Below are positions 54,033 to 64,000 of a DNA stretch of 64,000 nt, one piece after another. The stretch's first letter is position 1, and every line of letters starts with the position of its first letter. The translations under genes were made by a program, and so were the position numbers. The notes beneath the pieces were generated by a model. That model was not told the DNA's origin, did no database searches, and worked only from the letters and a program-made list of their open reading frames with translations. The stretch is from Hydrangea macrophylla (taxonomy: Eukaryota > Streptophyta > Magnoliopsida > Cornales > Hydrangeaceae): assembly GCA_033977485.1 (NCBI GenBank), contig CM066990.1, positions 11,577,001 to 11,641,000 on the forward strand, read 5' to 3'.

Positions 54033-56877
54033 TCAGCTCCGACCCCGACCCCGGCCGCGAGCCTGACGGGTCGTGCGCCTAAGAGGCTCCTCCTCTGACT
54101 CAGTCCCGCTGCCTCCACCACTCTCTCCACGCCCGCTGCCTCGGCCTCTGCCACCGCTAGTGCCCTCGCCGACGCCTCCGCCACGCCCAGCACCGCTACC
54201 TCCGGGGGCATCGCTGAGAGAGATGCCGAACTGCTGAAGTCGATGCTGGAGCTGTCCCACCTGCTGAGACAGGACTCTGTTCTCCTCCATCTGGAAGAGA
54301 GGGGATGAGTCCAGAAAAGTGTTGAAAGGACATTTGGAATACTAAGAATATGGAAAGGGTAGGAGATCATACCTGGGCCCTCAACTGGACCGCAGCGGTC
54401 GCCCGAGCTCCCTCAGCCTGAAAACAAGAGCCAGGAATAAAGATCAGTAAAAAGAGATACAATCCCGGTCAAAAGTAGGAATGGGGATAAATTTCTTACC
54501 ATCCACTCCCGCCCGAGAACCCACTGTCGCACGCTGTGGGCATACGCTAGGCCCTCCTCCTCATAAGCACGCGGGACGACGTCATAATGTAGAGGTATGG
54601 TGGGAGCACCATGTGATAGTCGAGGAATCGTCGTCGAGTGGGGCTCCCCGAATGAGACGGTCGACATAGTCCAGTCCCACTCGGGCAAGGCAGGAGCTCG
54701 AACCGCGGCAGGAACAGGCTGCAAGCAAAAGAAATAAAGTATGGGTAAAGAATAAAAAGAAAATTCACAGAAATAATAAAGGAATCGTTTACTCACCCGA
54801 GTCACTTCCATCAAAGGGAAGTTCGGCATCAGCTTGGCGGCACGGAAAGCCGCATGACCTGACGGGTCATCCAAAAAGCCATGAATACCGAAGCCAGCTC
54901 GAGCAGCCGTAAGATCTTCGCCCTGGAGCGTGTCTGTGGCCCTCATAGAGACGGGAGGAGGGAATGGCACATAGAACCCGGGGGCCGCTATCGACTGCCG
55001 GGTCACTCTCTCTCCCAAATACCATGCCATACCCTCCGACCCACCATCGAGGAGTCGCCTTGTCGGGTCATACCCGGCCGACTCTCGCAACCCCACCCTA
55101 GCCTCAGGCAAGACCCTGAGCCACGGCTGCCAGTGCACGTGCCCCTCCCTCAGGTTCGTCAGGATGTTCCTAAACGAAACAAAATCATGAGCCCCGGTCT
55201 TCCTCCCAACTCTGTCCTTCGCCCATTTCAGCCCCTGGGGCATGATAAGGGCGTCGGCGTCGCGTGTCTGAGGAGACATCATGCGAAGATACTCGTGGGA
55301 CCAAATCTGTGATACAAAGAGAAAAGAAAGGAGATTAGACTCACATTTTAAAAAAAAAAAGAAAAAAAAGGGGAAGAAGAAAGCAATATGATAATGAGCA
55401 ATATAGAAAAAGTATACCTCCCACGCTCTCCAATACCCGCCAGTACCGGCCGACTTGTCCCGGGAAATGACGTTCATATGCCTATACAGGATGGCCAACC
55501 CTGTACCAACCCAGTCGTACTCGGCAACCTGGTCCAGGCGCTCCAACGACGCTACCAAGGAAGCGGAAATCCGGTCCCCCTTGGTGCTCAACAAGGAGCA
55601 CCCCAGCACATACTTCAAGAAACCACGGGCCATCTGCTCGTCTGTAAAGTCGGGTTTCCCCTGGAAAGTATCCATGAACCATCGAGCAGTGACCAAGGCC
55701 TCCTCCGGGACCACCCCTAGCAAGGGCTCCATCTGATCCCACTCCTAGTCTGTAAGGTGCCGCAGGGGCTATCCTCCGAAAGGGATCCCCGTAATCATGC
55801 TGAAGTCTAGGGGGGTCATCGTCATCTCCCCAAAATCGAAGTGGAAGGTACTCGTAGTATCCCACCACCGCTCCGACAGCGCATGTATCTGCTGAAGGTC
55901 GTTGGAGCTCTTCGTCAAAAGCTTGACGAAGTCTCCAAACCCTGCGGCATCCACCAAAGCCCTCACAGTCGGGCTCAGCTCTGTGTACCACTCGTGGCCG
56001 TGGGCGAGGCTGCCATGCCCCTTCAGCACCTTCGGCTGCAACTGCAAGAAAAGAATAGAAAATTTTGTTGTTAGGGAATGGATAAAGAAGAGAGCAACAA
56101 CAGTAAATAAATAATAAATAAAGGAATATCAAGGCACTTGTTTGCATTCAATAAAGAAAAAAAAGAAAAAAAAAAGAAAAAAGAAAAAGAGAAAAAGGAA
56201 AAATTTGGAAATACTCGTAGGAAAATTCACAAGCATACTACTCGTTTGCATTCAAACTAAGTTCAGCAGCCGTTCACACAATGAAAAAGAAGTGAGAGGT
56301 GAAAGCATTTACAATACTGAAGAGATTTTTAGACAAGGAAAAGAAGAGATGGTTCACTTCCGTGGAGTTTCAAAAGAAATTCAGTTTCAAAAGAAATTCG
56401 GATTCAAAAGATGTCTAAAATTAAAATTAAAAAAGCAGCAATGGCGCCCGAAAAACAAATTGTCGCTATGCATTAGGGGCATGTGCAAGATCTTGATTAA
56501 CATAAGTCGCGTCCGGAAATCCTTTGAGGAAGAAAAGATAGTGAAAATTAAATATGCACAGATACAGGTGAAACACCCGGGAGTTCGTAACCACAGTGAT
56601 TGTATTTATGAGGGAATGTGAAATTTCGAATAAAGCCGGTTTGTGTTCATGAACTTTAATAATAATAATAAAAGGTCAAGGGATGACCAAATTAAATAAG
56701 CGAGCAATTCATGAATTTCAAAAAAAGAATCGAAAAGGAAAGAGGAAGAGCGTTTACCTCGCGCTTGAACGCGCGGGCCGACAGATGCTCATCAGGATCC
56801 CTCAGTAGAAGCGTGGCGTCTGGGTGATGCGTAGCAGTATACCTGGCCCTCTTCTTGCGTCCTGAACCACTCGCCAT
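54033..56877 (-). pseudogene. Antisense gene B: six-exon plant mobile domain (PMD) protein
   Basis: Minus-strand exons: 56877-56758, 56041-55418, 55306-54797, 54718-54500, 54417-54373, 54290-54033. All five introns (716, 111, 78, 82, 82 bp) have GT-AG ends and phase 0; total 592 codons. Exon 1 is MASGSGRKKRAR... Exon 2 has the PMD signature (LSERWWDTTSTFHF, FGEMTMTPLDFSMITGIPFGG) as in MAIN/MAIL-type and retroelement PMD proteins. Exons 4-6 hold a coiled coil (EENRVLSQQVGQLQHRLQ) and a Gly/Arg-rich end (TRQARGRGRGRS). Two in-frame stops in exon 2 (55769-55771 and about 55751) break the copy. Being antisense, its introns survive retrotransposition. Confidence 0.85.
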
Positions 56878-57141
56878 AATCTGTCAAAGAAAAGAGAGAA
56901 TTCGAGCATTAGATTCATGAAAATTTTGAAAAACAAGGAAATAAACGAGATTAATCAAGATCTGATCTAGCAGAACTAACCTGTGGATGTCGTAGATCAA
57001 TATAGAAGCAAAGAAAGGATGAGAGAAAAAATTTCTCCAGAGAGATTCCGAGATGAAGAGAGTTGAGAGAATGAATGAAATGTTTGAATCCCGGTGGTTT
57101 TAACCACTGCCGCTCAAACGCGCAACTCATTTTTCCGTGCG
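56878..57141 (-). promoter_or_regulatory. 5' leader and promoter region of antisense gene B
   Basis: Between the ATG at 56877 and the array lie a pyrimidine-rich (minus strand) leader and a weak TATA-like GGTTAAAACC near 57097-57106. The leader may contain an intron; this is not resolved. Confidence 0.4.
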
Positions 57142-57225
57142 CGGCAGTCAGTCAACTGCCGCGCGGCACTCGCCGAGTGCCGCAACGGCACTCCGTGAGT
57201 GACGCGCGGCAGTCACGGACTGCCG
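57142..57225 (-). promoter_or_regulatory. CGGCA-N9-TGCCG array upstream of antisense gene B
   Basis: Four units (57142-57161, 57164-57182, 57186-57204, 57207-57225) have the spacers CG, CAA and CG, as in the LTR. The last unit, CGGCAGTCACGGACTGCCG, is identical to the LTR unit at 41497-41515. Confidence 0.9.
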
Positions 57226-57394
57226 CAGAAAACCGCGTGTGCCGCGATTAAGGCGGTTCAAAGATATTTATTTCCCCCCCGAAAATTCAAATCAAGTCCC
57301 GAAAATTGAATTTGAGGCCCCAAAATTTGCACTCATTGCGCTTTTGTCCCTCAGGGTCGTTTCATAGGTACACTTTGACTACAAATTTTTGAAT

Positions 57395-57660
57395 TCAAAA
57401 ATATTCGAGCCCGTGGGCTCCCAACTTATGAAAATTAAAATATTTGGGCCCGTTGGGTTCCCAATTTTGAAAATCGCAGTACTTGAGCCCGCGGGCCCCG
57501 ACTTTTGAAAATTGAAAATATTTAAGCCCGTGGGCCCAGACTTATATTCCCGGTTTTCGCAACAGACTTGCGTCAACCCTCGTTTTTGAGAATATAACGG
57601 ACTTATATTCCCGGTTTTTGAAAATGTACAGTAGATTTTGAGCCCGTGGGCTCCCAAAGC
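57395..57660. repeat. GAGCCCGTGGGCTC palindromic repeats
   Basis: Four to five units of about 45 bases, each with GAGCCCGTGGGCTC or a variant (GGGCCCGTTGGG, GAGCCCGCGGGCCCC) followed by TTTTGAAAATT-like DNA. ORFs across it are artefacts. Confidence 0.7.
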
Positions 57661-58290
57661 TTGAAAAATTTGAAATCTGGAGGACATAACAGATTTATAT
57701 CCCCTATCCGCATGACAGATTTGCGTCGATTAACCCTCGTTTTTGAGAATATAACGGACTTACATTCCCGGTTCTCGCAACGGACTTGCGTCAACCCTCG
57801 TTTTTGAGAATATAACGGACTTATATTCCCGGTTTTCGCAACGGACTTGCGTCAACCCTCGTTTTTGAGAATATAACGGACTTATATTCCCGGTTCTCGC
57901 AACGGACTTGCGTCAACCCTCGTTTTTGAGAATATAACGGACTTATATTCCCGGTTCTCGCAACGGACTTGCGTCAACCCTCGTTTTTGAGAATATAACA
58001 GACTCATATTCCCGGTTTTCGCAACGGACTTGCGTCAACCCTCATTTTTGAGAATATAACGGACTTATATTCCCGGTTCTCGCAACGGACTTGCGTCAAC
58101 CCTCGTTTTTGAGAATATAACGGACTTATATTCCCGGCTCTCGCAACGGACTTGCGTCAACCCTCGTTTTTTAGAATATAACGGACTTATATTCCCGGTT
58201 CTCGCAACGGACTTGCGTCAACCCTCGTTTTTGAGAATATAACGGACTTATATTCCCGGTTTTCGCAACGGACTTGCGTCAACCCTCGTG
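57541..58290. repeat. 61-bp tandem repeat array
   Basis: Nine consecutive copies have exact 61-base spacing (ACTTGCGTC at 57784, 57845, ... 58272); earlier copies at about 57566 and 57721 are out of phase or diverged. The unit contains ACGGACTTATATTCCCGG and GCAACGGACTTGCGTCAACC. It lies in the 3' untranslated region before the PPT. Confidence 0.93.
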
Positions 58291-58520
58291 ATCAAATCAA
58301 AAGCACTCTCCTGACTCCTGCTGCAGATTCTCGCATAGATAATCTTCCCTGACCAAACACGCCACGAAATGCGCGTCATACATAGGGAAAATGTGATAAG
58401 CATGACACTTACATAACCAGGTTAATTCAGACAACACCGTTGCATAGCACGTGCATCACGACAGGATAGGTGCATCCATCCGTGTGACTATTTGCGTCTG
58501 TGAATGATCAACCCATGCCT

Positions 58521-58563
58521 GAACTACGCTTTGGTCTGATTCCTGACAGGGATACGTAGGCAG
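58521..58563 (+). repeat. Conserved GAACTACGCTT ... GGGATACGTAGGCA block, copy 2
   Basis: Second copy of the block at 51813-51855, 170 bases before the 3' LTR. The two copies bracket the region with antisense genes and tandem repeats. Confidence 0.75.
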
Positions 58564-58718
58564 CTCATCATGGAGCCCGACCAATTAGGATTCCGCTGCA
58601 CGCCCATTTTTTTGCAACGCATTTTGTTTTTGCCTAAATTCGACAGTCAGGTCAAAGGCTTGTCTTCACACAGGCTTTGACATTCACTTATGGGACGCGT
58701 TGCTCCACAAGCTCTGTC

Positions 58719-58732
58719 AAAGAGGGGCAAAC
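58719..58732 (+). other. Polypurine tract of the Tat element
   Basis: AAAGAGGGGCAAAC lies directly before the 3' LTR start TGTAGACACC. Confidence 0.8.
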
Positions 58733-61689
58733 TGTAGACACCCCAATTTTGACCGGCCGTCGAATTTAGGAGAGCGTCACCTCCACGTCCAATGATGACA
58801 ATGACCGAAAAATTCGAAGTATTCCAAGCTCTTCAGAAAACTCTCCAAAACGCGATAAAATTTCACAGAAAGAGGGAAATACCAGGTATTTAGGAGAATT
58901 CAGATATAAAACACAACTTTTGGAAAAGATATTCAAAAATAATTTGTTTCAAAAAGAGAAAAGACCTAAAAGGGGAATTTTAGCCAAAACCGGCACACGG
59001 CGGGCTTCCGCGGCACTCGGTGACTGCCGCACGGCAGTCACAGAGTGCCGTGCCGGCACTCACCAAGTGCCGCCACAGGTTTCTGACTGCCGTTTGCTTT
59101 TAAAGTCTGTATTTTGCAGAGCAATACGTATGCGCATGCGAATAAGAATAAAAAACTGATAAAGTAAGACTGACAAAAATGCGGCAATCCATTAATTGCC
59201 GCGGCATTTGGTGAATGCCGCGCGGCAGTCATGAAGTGCCGCAACGGCATTTGATGAATGTCGTAGCGGCAGTCACGGACTGCCGCGTCAGTATCTGGAC
59301 TGCCGCGCTGGACAACAGTCTGCATAATTTCAGAAAGTACACATTGTACCAACTAATGAGGGAATTACACCTATTTTTTGCTCCGAAATTCACCAAAAAT
59401 ACCTGGTAATTTTGCTTATAAAAGAGAAGGGATCTTCCTAAAAGAAGGGAGACCAAGAAGAACACCAAGAAACACATTGGGAGAGAGGTCACATACAAAA
59501 ATACTTCCATTCCACCAACATTTTTAGAGAGAAAAGAGAGTGTTTAGAGAATTAGAGAGAAGAGCTTGGAAGATCTTCAAAGAATAGAAAACTTTGAGGA
59601 TAATTTGGAGGTGATCCTCTAACCATAGATTATTGGCTTTTTCTTTCTTCTTTTAAAATCTCTAATCCTAGAATCTTTCACCATTTTCTTTGTTTATCAA
59701 GTAACTTAGGAGTTCTTTTGTTTCCATATTACTCTCTTCCACTTTCTTTGTTTATATTCCTCTCTTGAAGGTCTTGGAGATCTTCAATGTCTCTTTTGAT
59801 CTCTTGAGCATGATCTTTTGAATCCCATGTAGGCTTGTGCTTCACATAGGAGTCAAAGTTTGATCACCACCTCATAAGAGGATCCAAGTCCATACTCATG
59901 ATTTGGATCTTCTAAATTTGATGTCTTGAGGAATCCCTTCTATATTCCTTTAGGACTCATGAGTCATAGTCATGTCTCCTTCTCCAATGACCATCAAATG
60001 GTAGGAGAAGGTAGTTTTGAGTCTAAACCCATCTCCATGGTTTAGATTCTTTATCTTGTAGATTTCATGAAGTCTATCCATATTTCATTTGAAATCTATA
60101 AAGAATAAAGGTTTATAGTCTCTAATGGCCATCAAATGGTAAGAGAAGTGGTTTGGTTCAACTCAACTTCATGGTTTAATAGTTGGAGTTACCAAATAAA
60201 AATTGAACTAGCAAAGTAAAAACAGTGAATCCACAAACTGTTTTTGATCAAAGATTTTTAGTTCGAAATCTAACCGTTGCAATCAAGTGAAATCAACGGG
60301 AAAGTGTCAATAACACAATATTCTACCGCTGTAATTTTTGTTTTGAGGTGGTTTCATGTTTAGCATGGTTTGATCATGAGTTTTGTGACACAAATGCAAT
60401 CTGTCCAGAATTTCAGAATAGTTTCAGAATAGTGACACTCCTTTGAAACAATTAAATCAGAGTTCCAATAAAGTGTTTATGACCCCAAATAATTTTTTCT
60501 ATGAAGATTAATGTGTTAGGAAGTCACCCTAAAAAGAACAAAGCAATTCGGATATTTTTGCTATTTTTAATAAATCGTGCAAGAATTCTGGACAGAAGGT
60601 TGTAAAGTGCTGAGTGATGTCTAGTATTTTTCATATTCCCGGAGATCCGACCGTTGGAACTTTGATTTTCTTTTTGATTTGAAAACTAGACTCACAGAGG
60701 CATATTGAGCCCAAAAATCATCAAGATCAAACCATGGGAGATATGCTGTTTTATTTCTTTTAAGTTCTGGTCTGCTCTCTGCAATTTTCAGAGTTTATGA
60801 CACATTTGACTTACTTTGTAAATAAGGGTCTAAATGACTTTTCTATAATCTAAGGCTTAAACCATGCTTTAATAATGTTTAGTTGAGCTTGAATTCAAGG
60901 TTTAAGAGTATCTCATAGTTTATCCTTGTCCATGTACATATTCATCTATATGATTCGACATTTGTAATTAAGACTCATTTGCTTGGGATTTAATTACATT
61001 AGATAGATGTAAGCTAGAAATTTAGAATTGTCATTTTAACATTGTGTTTTGCATATCATGTGGACTAACCCTTTGTTTTGTAGCGCTATTAAGGTACGAT
61101 TTCTAGAACTCCTCTTTAATTTATCTTAATTTCTTGTTTTTATTGATTTTTTTGACTCAATGTGCGACACCTTAGAATTAGGTTTTGCCTTATGTGTATA
61201 TATGATTAGAGACTCTTTTTAGGATTTTCTTTTATTCGCATGCATTGCACGTTTATTATCGCTGCTGGATCTCAGGTAAGTTCACTTGTTCTCTATTGCA
61301 TATCATATCGCTTGTTACCTGAATTACGTGGCTTTTAAATGATATTTTGTCAATTGCAATTTTACACCCTTTGGACATGCTTTTTGTGATGTATATGTAT
61401 ATATGTATTAGTTGAGGGCATGCTTAGATTAATAAATCTGATTAAAAGGATGTTGAGTAGAGGCCTATCGCAAGATAGGATGAGAGAGGGTGTTTTAGTC
61501 CGACGGGCTCCTTCCTCTCTCATTCCATAATCCCCGGACCTAGTTAATCTCTCTGGTTTCTAAAAGATCAGTTTGCTTTTAAAATAGTTTCTTAATTTTC
61601 CTTTTAAAAATTAAGTGGCGACTCATTTTGTTTTGAAATTGGAATTTCGAAAAGAAAAGCTGTGGGTAAGTCAACCTGCGATATCCACA
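58733..61689 (+). repeat. 3' LTR of the Tat element (2957 bp)
   Basis: It matches the 5' LTR with 20 substitutions and 2 indels counted by eye. The inverted-repeat array (59011-59305), with one arm changed near 59260, and the TATA box are kept. Confidence 0.95.
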
Positions 61690-61694
61690 CGTAT

Positions 61695-62762
61695 CCAACG
61701 TACTACAAAGTATTCATCTCACCCTCACCATTCCTGTCCACTTACTCATCATAGTTTTGACTTCCCTATTTATATTTTCACTTCTCTAACTTGCCTTATC
61801 CAATGTCTTTACTCCTCTGTCCACTTTCATAATCATTCTTGTTCAATATCCTAATCCTTATCGTATTCCAACTTTCCATTGACAACAACTCGTTTCAAAT
61901 TCTCAATGATGGTTTCAAAGCACATAAAAGATGTTCATTTTATTTTGAAACACGTTTAAATTCAGGTTCATGGTTACTTGCTCTGTAGTTCTTTATAATA
62001 ACAACTCTCTCCATCAACCCTTTCATAGAATTTCGCTATCAAGGTCCTCTTATCCTTGTGTTATCGAATTATCAATTTGTTTCCTCTGAACTTCTATCAC
62101 TTTCGATCAATCACCTTTATCTGTTACTTCTAGTCTTGTATTCTTACTTCGTTTATTCTATTTCCTTTGATGGACCACGTCAAACACTAAGGAACTTTTA
62201 CTACTATGCATTTCCATTAATTTGTTTCTCACCAAGAAACTCTACAATTTCTCCTCCAACCTATGTCGTCCTTCACTATCATTCATCATCCTTATCGTTA
62301 CATTCCTACATGCATAACCATCAAGTCTAGGCAATCACTCCGGAAGTCTCATCATCTCATTACTTAACCTTCGACCATCTATAGGTTCAAACTGTTCACT
62401 CATACTCCATCATTTCCATTCTTAACCCTTTATCTTAGGTTAATCCTCAAATACCACTTCTGACTTACACAATCAATCTGGTAGCTTTTCTTACTAATCC
62501 CTATACTACATCTGAATCCACCATCGTACCACAACCATTCGAAACCAGGTTCAGTTGAGAGATTCCTCAACAACCACAATCCTCATAACCCAATGAGATA
62601 TTTCTCAAATCCTAATACATACCACCAGATAGTTTGAGAGATTCCTTAACCATCCGATATATACCGTAAGATAGGTTGAGAGATTCCTCAACCATTCAAT
62701 CGTCCCAATATCGCACAATGAGTTGAAAGATTCTTCAACTACTTGACATACTGAGGAATGTA
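61695..62762. other. Non-coding DNA right of the Tat element
   Basis: C/T- and A-rich DNA without a gene, like 35580-37377. The ORF at 62058-62330 matches nothing known. Confidence 0.4.
62554..62739. repeat. GTTGAG-AGATTC-CTCAAC hairpin array
   Basis: Five 18-base hairpin units start at 62554, 62593, 62633, 62675 and 62722. Units 1 and 4 are perfect (6-bp arms GTTGAG/CTCAAC, 6-base loop); the others have changes that partly keep pairing (GTTGAA/TTCAAC). Confidence 0.8.
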
Positions 62763-63166
62763 GTAGTATAGAGACTGAAGTTATTGTTCAAAAGGGTAAT
62801 TGTTCAGTCCTACTTGAGGCAGGCTACAGGGGGAATGTCATTGGTCCTGATTTGGATTGTGCATCTAAAGAAGTGTTGGGTGTGTGTTTGGATACTAAAT
62901 GTGAGCAGAAACTTGGTGCTAAATTCCAGTTGGAAGTCCAGCCATCCACCATCAGTGCCAAGTCCAGTTTGGAAGATAAGGGCCTCACAGAAGTCAATTC
63001 TAAGGGCTTTGAGTTGGTAGACTGTGAGAAAGATCAGCCCTCTCCATCAACTTCTGCCGCTTATCATTCTCCAAGATCAAACCAGGGTCATGGCAAGTAC
63101 AATGGCAAGAAGATAATCCATTCTGGATCTTCAGGTAAGCAAAAACATCCCCGTCGTCGTTCTTAA
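62763..63166 (+). pseudogene. LINE ORF1, C-terminal fragment
   Basis: The frame that ends at the TAA at 63164-63166 encodes the low-complexity C-terminus of ORF1 with the basic end SGKQKHPRRRS, matching SGKKRHPFKRT of the full-length copy. The DUF4283-like domain is missing through 5' truncation. Confidence 0.82.
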
Positions 63167-64000
63167 TGATTATTAGCTGCTGGAATATAAGGGGCCTCAA
63201 CCAGCCCTCTAAACAGTTTGAGGTTGCTAAGTTCATCTACGATAATAATATTGATATTTTAGGTCTTACTGAGACCAAGGTCAAACAGATTAATGAGGAT
63301 CAAATTAAGAGAAATGTTTTTAAAAATTGGGATTTTGTCACCAACAGTAACCCAGATTCCCCTGGTAGGATATGGATTGGTTGGAACCCTGATAAGATTT
63401 TTCTTACTGTCATAAGAATGTCCTCCCAATTGATTCATGTTCTTATTGAGAGTGATGATAAAACCTTTCAATGTGAGGCCTCTTTTGTTTATGGCTATAA
63501 TACTGGGCCAGAAAGGGTTGCCCTCTGGAATGATCTTAGGGCTATTCATTCGGGTTCTTCTGTTTCAAACTACATTGCCCTGGGAGATTTCAATGTAGTT
63601 TTGAACCCAAATGAAATTTATAATAATAATAATGGGTTGGATAATGATATTTCTGATTTCCAAAATGCTGTTAATGTCAACTGCCTGTTTGATCTAAGAT
63701 ATGTTGGAGAATTTTTCACCTGGTGTAATAAAAGGTATGGTAGACCAGATTTTACTCAAAGGAAGCTGGATAGAGTTTTGGTCAATCAGACTTGGTTGGA
63801 TAACTTTTCTTGCTCTTACGCTCATTTTCAATGCCCAGGTACTTCTGACCATTCTCCTATGATTGTTCATATTGATAAATGTTCTATTAAGAAGGGTAGA
63901 GCCTTTAAATTTTATAATTTCTGGACTAAGTTGGACAACTATCACTCTATGGTTAGAGAAGGTTGGGATACCAATATTGAAGGTAATGCCCAATATATAG
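63166..64000 (+). CDS. LINE ORF2, N-terminal part (endonuclease), runs off the window
   Basis: ATG at 63166 overlaps the ORF1 stop (TAATG). The frame is open for 278 codons to the window end. The endonuclease motifs are complete: CWNIRGLNQP, the E of LGLTETKV, LGDFNVVLNP and SDHSPMIVHI with the catalytic His. After these the usual FKFYNFWTKL linker follows. No stop or frameshift is seen, so this LINE could be younger than most others here, though its ORF1 is truncated. Confidence 0.92.
   Translation, partial: MIISCWNIRGLNQPSKQFEVAKFIYDNNIDILGLTETKVKQINEDQIKRNVFKNWDFVTNSNPDSPGRIWIGWNPDKIFLTVIRMSSQLIHVLIESDDKTFQCEASFVYGYNTGPERVALWNDLRAIHSGSSVSNYIALGDFNVVLNPNEIYNNNNGLDNDISDFQNAVNVNCLFDLRYVGEFFTWCNKRYGRPDFTQRKLDRVLVNQTWLDNFSCSYAHFQCPGTSDHSPMIVHIDKCSIKKGRAFKFYNFWTKLDNYHSMVREGWDTNIEGNAQYI

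Larger units (their letters stand above)
40963..61689 (+). mobile_element. Complete Tat/Ogre-lineage Ty3/gypsy retrotransposon, 20.7 kb
   Basis: LTRs at 40963-43918 and 58733-61689 start TGTAGACACC and end ATATCCACA; the TSD is cgtat (40958-40962, 61690-61694). In order: PBS, 1.2-kb leader, gag, protease, G-patch, RT, RNase H, second RNase H, integrase, about 7 kb with antisense genes, tandem repeats, PPT. A second RNase H and large size mark the Tat/Ogre lineage. I counted 20 substitutions and 2 small indels between the LTRs (about 0.7%), so the insertion is recent. Pol has one stop and a gag-pol frame change, so this copy probably needs help in trans. Confidence 0.95.
62763..64000 (+). mobile_element. 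5'-truncated LINE (6 of 6), cut by the window end
   Basis: Start of LINE homology is near 62763, inside ORF1; no TSD can be tested because the 3' end lies outside. ORF1 end and ORF2 start are intact. Confidence 0.85.

Noticed and set aside
54413..55732. A single 439-codon antisense exon
   Set aside because: Its middle contains T-rich stretches with GT-AG ends (55307-55417, 54719-54796) that encode Phe-rich junk; these are in-frame introns without stops.
56142..56621. Plus-strand 159-codon ORF
   Set aside because: It is Lys-rich low-complexity sequence inside intron 1 of antisense gene B, with no recognisable motif.
57541..58290. CRISPR array
   Set aside because: The whole 61-base unit is repeated, including what would be spacers, so it is a plain tandem repeat.
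40963..61689. Ogre proper, with an extra ORF1 before gag and an intron in pol
   Set aside because: The leader has no long ORF and the frame from protease to RT is continuous, so I call it Tat/Ogre lineage only.
1..64000. Host protein-coding genes, tRNA or rRNA genes
   Set aside because: Every long ORF belongs to a transposable element or its cargo; the only tRNA-like sequence is the SINE head and PBS sites.

Overview
This window is plant nuclear DNA (a flowering plant with a repeat-rich genome) made almost entirely of nested transposable elements. I recognise no ordinary host gene, rRNA or tRNA gene. The plant origin follows from Ty3/gypsy chromovirus and Tat/Ogre retrotransposons, plant-type LINEs with DUF4283-like ORF1 proteins, a tRNA-derived SINE, a non-autonomous hAT element and a plant-mobile-domain (PMD) gene carried inside a retrotransposon.

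Left part (1-17.5 kb): the 3' half of a Tekay/Del-like chromovirus (RNase H, integrase, chromodomain) is followed by its 3' LTR. A three-LTR tandem array of a miniature retrotransposon (5386-8375, TSD ccttt) is inserted in that LTR. The chromovirus itself sits in an older LTR whose right part (8549-9560) resembles the intact solo LTR at 13760-15077 (TSD gcaag). A minus-strand solo LTR (9661-12073, TSD gggtg) and a decayed second chromovirus (12.4-17.46 kb), cut by a solo LTR and a TIR element, complete this part.

Middle part (17.46-40.5 kb): a copia-like non-coding LTR sequence carries a SINE and three 5'-truncated LINEs. It is followed by a gypsy pol end, a 1.07-kb hAT element (8-bp TSD) and a minus-strand gypsy LTR. 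That LTR contains an almost intact 6.9-kb LINE. Further right are a LINE insertion reduced to about 8 bp plus six A's, and a LINE that consists of ORF1 plus 3' UTR only.

Right part (40.96-61.69 kb): a complete 20.7-kb Tat/Ogre-lineage Ty3/gypsy element with two 2.96-kb LTRs (22 differences counted by eye) and TSD cgtat. It encodes gag, protease, G-patch, RT, RNase H, a second RNase H and integrase. After pol come about 7 kb of extra DNA with two antisense genes: a single-exon ORF and a six-exon PMD gene. A 61-bp tandem array and the PPT follow. The last 1.2 kb begin another LINE that runs off the end.

The main new observation is a recurring promoter architecture. The Tat element has the same regular array of 19-nt imperfect inverted repeats (CGGCA-N9-TGCCG, 2-3 nt spacers) upstream of the LTR TATA box and upstream of both antisense genes. 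Other LTRs in the window carry analogous clusters of self-complementary units with unrelated sequences. All coordinates, TSDs and repeats were read by eye; family names rest on motif recognition, not on a database search.
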